Shown here: positions 13,551-14,853 of the stretch, piece by piece | Layout of the letters: every line of letters begins with the position of its first letter | Numbering within the stretch: the stretch's first letter is position 1 | DNA from: Clostridiales bacterium UBA1758 | GTDB lineage: Bacteria; Bacillota; Clostridia; Oscillospirales; UBA1758 | Assembly (NCBI GenBank): GCA_002315595.1 | Contig: DCHG01000026.1 | Location: 3,776 to 18,628, forward strand | Length of the DNA stretch: 14,853 nt | Direction: 5' to 3' | Notes under the pieces: generated by a model | Told to the model about the DNA's origin: nothing | The model's database searches: none | Seen by the model: only the letters and a program-made list of their open reading frames with translations | Made by a program: the position numbers and the translations under genes

Positions 13551-13733
13551 TCAGCGGAACTTTCTCTTTTTGGCGCGGGCGGCTTCGCTCTTTTTGCGGC
13601 GCTTCACGCTCGGGCTCTCATAATGCTCTCTCTTGCGGAGCTCGGAAAGCACACCGGACTTAGCGCAGGAGCGTTTGAATCTTTTAAGTGCGCTGTCCAG
13701 AGACTCGTTCTCTTTCACTCGAACTTCTGACAT
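13551..13733 (-). CDS. rpsU: 30S ribosomal protein S21
   Basis: This is a 60-residue basic protein with the S21 signature: VRVKENESLDSALKRFKR, then a conserved KSGVLSELRKREHYE-like segment, then a lysine/arginine-rich tail ending KKRKFR. S21 binds the 16S rRNA 3' region on the small subunit and helps start translation. The start at 13733 is set by GGAGGGAGG (13741-13749) seven bases upstream. A 12-residue upstream extension is rejected because the Shine-Dalgarno sequence lies inside it. It is a single gene behind a very strong promoter. A ribosomal protein gene this short is easily missed by gene callers, but the match is clear. Confidence 0.96.
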   Translation of the reverse strand: MSEVRVKENESLDSALKRFKRSCAKSGVLSELRKREHYESPSVKRRKKSEAARAKKRKFR

Positions 13734-13740
13734 TGATATC

Positions 13741-13749
13741 CCTCCCTCC
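13741..13749 (-). promoter_or_regulatory. Strong ribosome binding site of rpsU
   Basis: GGAGGGAGG on the minus strand lies seven bases before the ATG at 13733. It holds two overlapping GGAGG registers. Confidence 0.85.
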
Positions 13750-13768
13750 GCCGAATCGACATAATACA

Positions 13769-13792
13769 TTAAAATGCGACCTATTATTTTAA
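13769..13792. repeat. Small inverted repeat in the rpsU leader
   Basis: TTAAAAT (13769-13775) and ATTTTAA (13786-13792) form a 7-bp perfect inverted repeat around a ten-base loop, within the transcribed leader of rpsU. It is A+T rich and weak. It may be chance, or a leader structure used in feedback control. Confidence 0.35.
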
Positions 13793-13803
13793 GGCGCAGA
13801 GAT

Positions 13804-13832
13804 ATTATATTTCATCTTGCGCGATATGTCAA
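13804..13832 (-). promoter_or_regulatory. Perfect consensus sigma-A promoter of rpsU
   Basis: On the minus strand TTGACA (13827-13832) is followed after exactly 17 bases by TATAAT (13804-13809), a full match in both boxes. The start should be near 13797, giving a leader of about 64 bases. The -35 box begins eight bases after the leuS stop codon. Confidence 0.93.
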
Positions 13833-13840
13833 GTAAAAAT

Positions 13841-14853
13841 TCACTTAACGATCAAATTAACCAAACGTTTTTTTACGGCGATGGTCTTGACGATGTTCAT
13901 TCCTTCGATAAACGGCTTGATTTTTTCGTCCGCCTTTGCGGCTTCGACCATTTCTTCGTCGGTACAGTCAGCGGCGACGGTGATGACGCCACGGAGTTTT
14001 CCGTTGACCTGAACCGGGATTTCCATCGTGGAATCGACGGTTTTCGCTTCGTCGTATTCCGGCCATGCGGTCGTTGCAAGCATACCCTTTTCGCCGTAAT
14101 TTTCCCAAATTTCCTCGGTCATATGGGGTGCAAAGGGGTTGAGAAGTTTCAAAAGAACCTTCATATCGCCCTGAGTTGCACCGTTTTTATCGAAATCATT
14201 CATCAACGACATCATCGCAGCAATGGCGGTATTGAATTTCATACTCTCGATGTCGTCGCTGACCTTTTTGATGGTCTTGTGGATGGCGGATTCATTCGCC
14301 GCGGAAACATCACCGGGTTTTGCGTTTTCGGCGGCGTTCCACACACGGTCAAGGAAGCGTTTGCAGCCCTTGACGGCCTCGGGAGACCAGGTGGCGGCCT
14401 TTTCAAAGTCACCGATGAACATGACATACATACGCATGGTATCGGCACCGAAATCACGGATAACATCATCGGGGTTTACCACATTGCCCAGGCTCTTGGA
14501 CATCTTCACCGCAGGCCGCATTGCATCGGCACCGTACTTGGCAACCATGGCATCCTTTTCCTCTTGGGTCTCGAAATTGCCCACATAGTGGGGGTTCTGA
14601 CCTAAAATCATACCGTGGCTTGTACGCTTGGCATAGGGCTCCTTGGTGCCCACGACACCGATGTCGTACAGGAATTTATGCCAGAAACGGGAATACAGCA
14701 GGTGCAGGGTGGTATGCTCCATGCCGCCGTTGTACCAATCCACGGGGCCCCAATAGTCAATAGCCTCCTTGGAGGCAAGGGCATTGTCGTTATGGGGGTC
14801 CATATAGCGCAGAAAGTACCAGGAGGAGCCTGCCCACTGAGGCATGGTATCGG
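13841..14853 (-). CDS. leuS: Leucyl-tRNA synthetase, C-terminal part (partial)
   Basis: About 337 residues of the C-terminal part are present, and the frame is open at the right edge. The visible part begins at the conserved DTMPQWAGSSWYF segment of the class Ia catalytic core. It carries the KMSKS signature at 14506-14492 (in VKMSKSLGNVVNP), the helical anticodon-binding domain, and the C-terminal domain ending in VNLIVK. LeuRS charges tRNA-Leu in the cytoplasm. The CP1 editing domain and HIGH motif lie outside the window. No terminator follows the stop at 13841, and the rpsU promoter begins eight bases beyond, so read-through into rpsU is likely. Codon usage changes sharply within the gene near 14300-14345: the upstream part is rich in GTG, CTG, CCC and GAG, while the downstream part matches the rest of the window. 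Confidence 0.96.
   Translation of the reverse strand, partial: DTMPQWAGSSWYFLRYMDPHNDNALASKEAIDYWGPVDWYNGGMEHTTLHLLYSRFWHKFLYDIGVVGTKEPYAKRTSHGMILGQNPHYVGNFETQEEKDAMVAKYGADAMRPAVKMSKSLGNVVNPDDVIRDFGADTMRMYVMFIGDFEKAATWSPEAVKGCKRFLDRVWNAAENAKPGDVSAANESAIHKTIKKVSDDIESMKFNTAIAAMMSLMNDFDKNGATQGDMKVLLKLLNPFAPHMTEEIWENYGEKGMLATTAWPEYDEAKTVDSTMEIPVQVNGKLRGVITVAADCTDEEMVEAAKADEKIKPFIEGMNIVKTIAVKKRLVNLIVK

Overview
The window is an ordinary chromosomal stretch from what looks like an uncultured anaerobic Firmicute of the class Clostridia, probably Oscillospirales-like. This placement is inferred from gene families and style. The window has a zinc-finger Clp ATPase of the ClpE type, a CD1247-type small protein beside elongation factor P, a flavodiiron protein fused to a rubredoxin, strong AGGAGG-type ribosome binding sites and sigma-A-type promoters. 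Overall base composition is moderate, around half G+C by eye. Genes are tightly packed, and no intergenic gap reaches 300 bases (the longest is about 137). No rRNA, tRNA, CRISPR array, insertion sequence or prophage was seen.

Layout. (1) 1-4023, plus strand: the end of a DUF5711-like beta-propeller protein, a CvpA-family membrane protein, pgsA (phosphatidylglycerophosphate synthase) and a ClpE-like unfoldase. They form one apparent operon closed by a bidirectional terminator at 4030-4065. (2) 4083-5873, minus strand: a four-module flavodiiron oxidoreductase with its own promoter. (3) 6011-8428, minus strand: a large cytoplasmic protein that looks like an (alpha/alpha)-barrel carbohydrate-active enzyme of no family I can name. 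(4) 8494-9492, minus strand: efp plus a Cys/Asp-rich CD1247-type protein, with a promoter upstream and a strong terminator downstream. (5) 9606-10670, minus strand: an M24 Xaa-Pro peptidase. (6) 10795-13505, plus strand: an unrecognised 260-residue protein overlapping feoA, followed by feoB. This is a ferrous-iron uptake operon closed by a second bidirectional terminator. (7) 13551-14853, minus strand: rpsU behind a perfect consensus promoter, and the 3' part of leuS.

How the genes relate. EF-P and the Xaa-Pro peptidase both deal with proline (proline-rich translation and proline peptide turnover) and are common neighbours. The flavodiiron protein (O2 or NO removal), the Feo system (ferrous iron, stable only without oxygen) and the Clp unfoldase fit an obligate anaerobe that must manage oxygen and iron. 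That link is inference, because these genes are in separate transcription units.

I did not find a clear new defence or mobile system. The best second looks are an abrupt codon-usage switch inside leuS near 14300-14345, the unnamed barrel enzyme with its terminator-overlapping start region, the Cys/Asp repeat protein behind efp, the orphan gene welded to feoA, and the fused flavodiiron protein with an inverted repeat beside its promoter.
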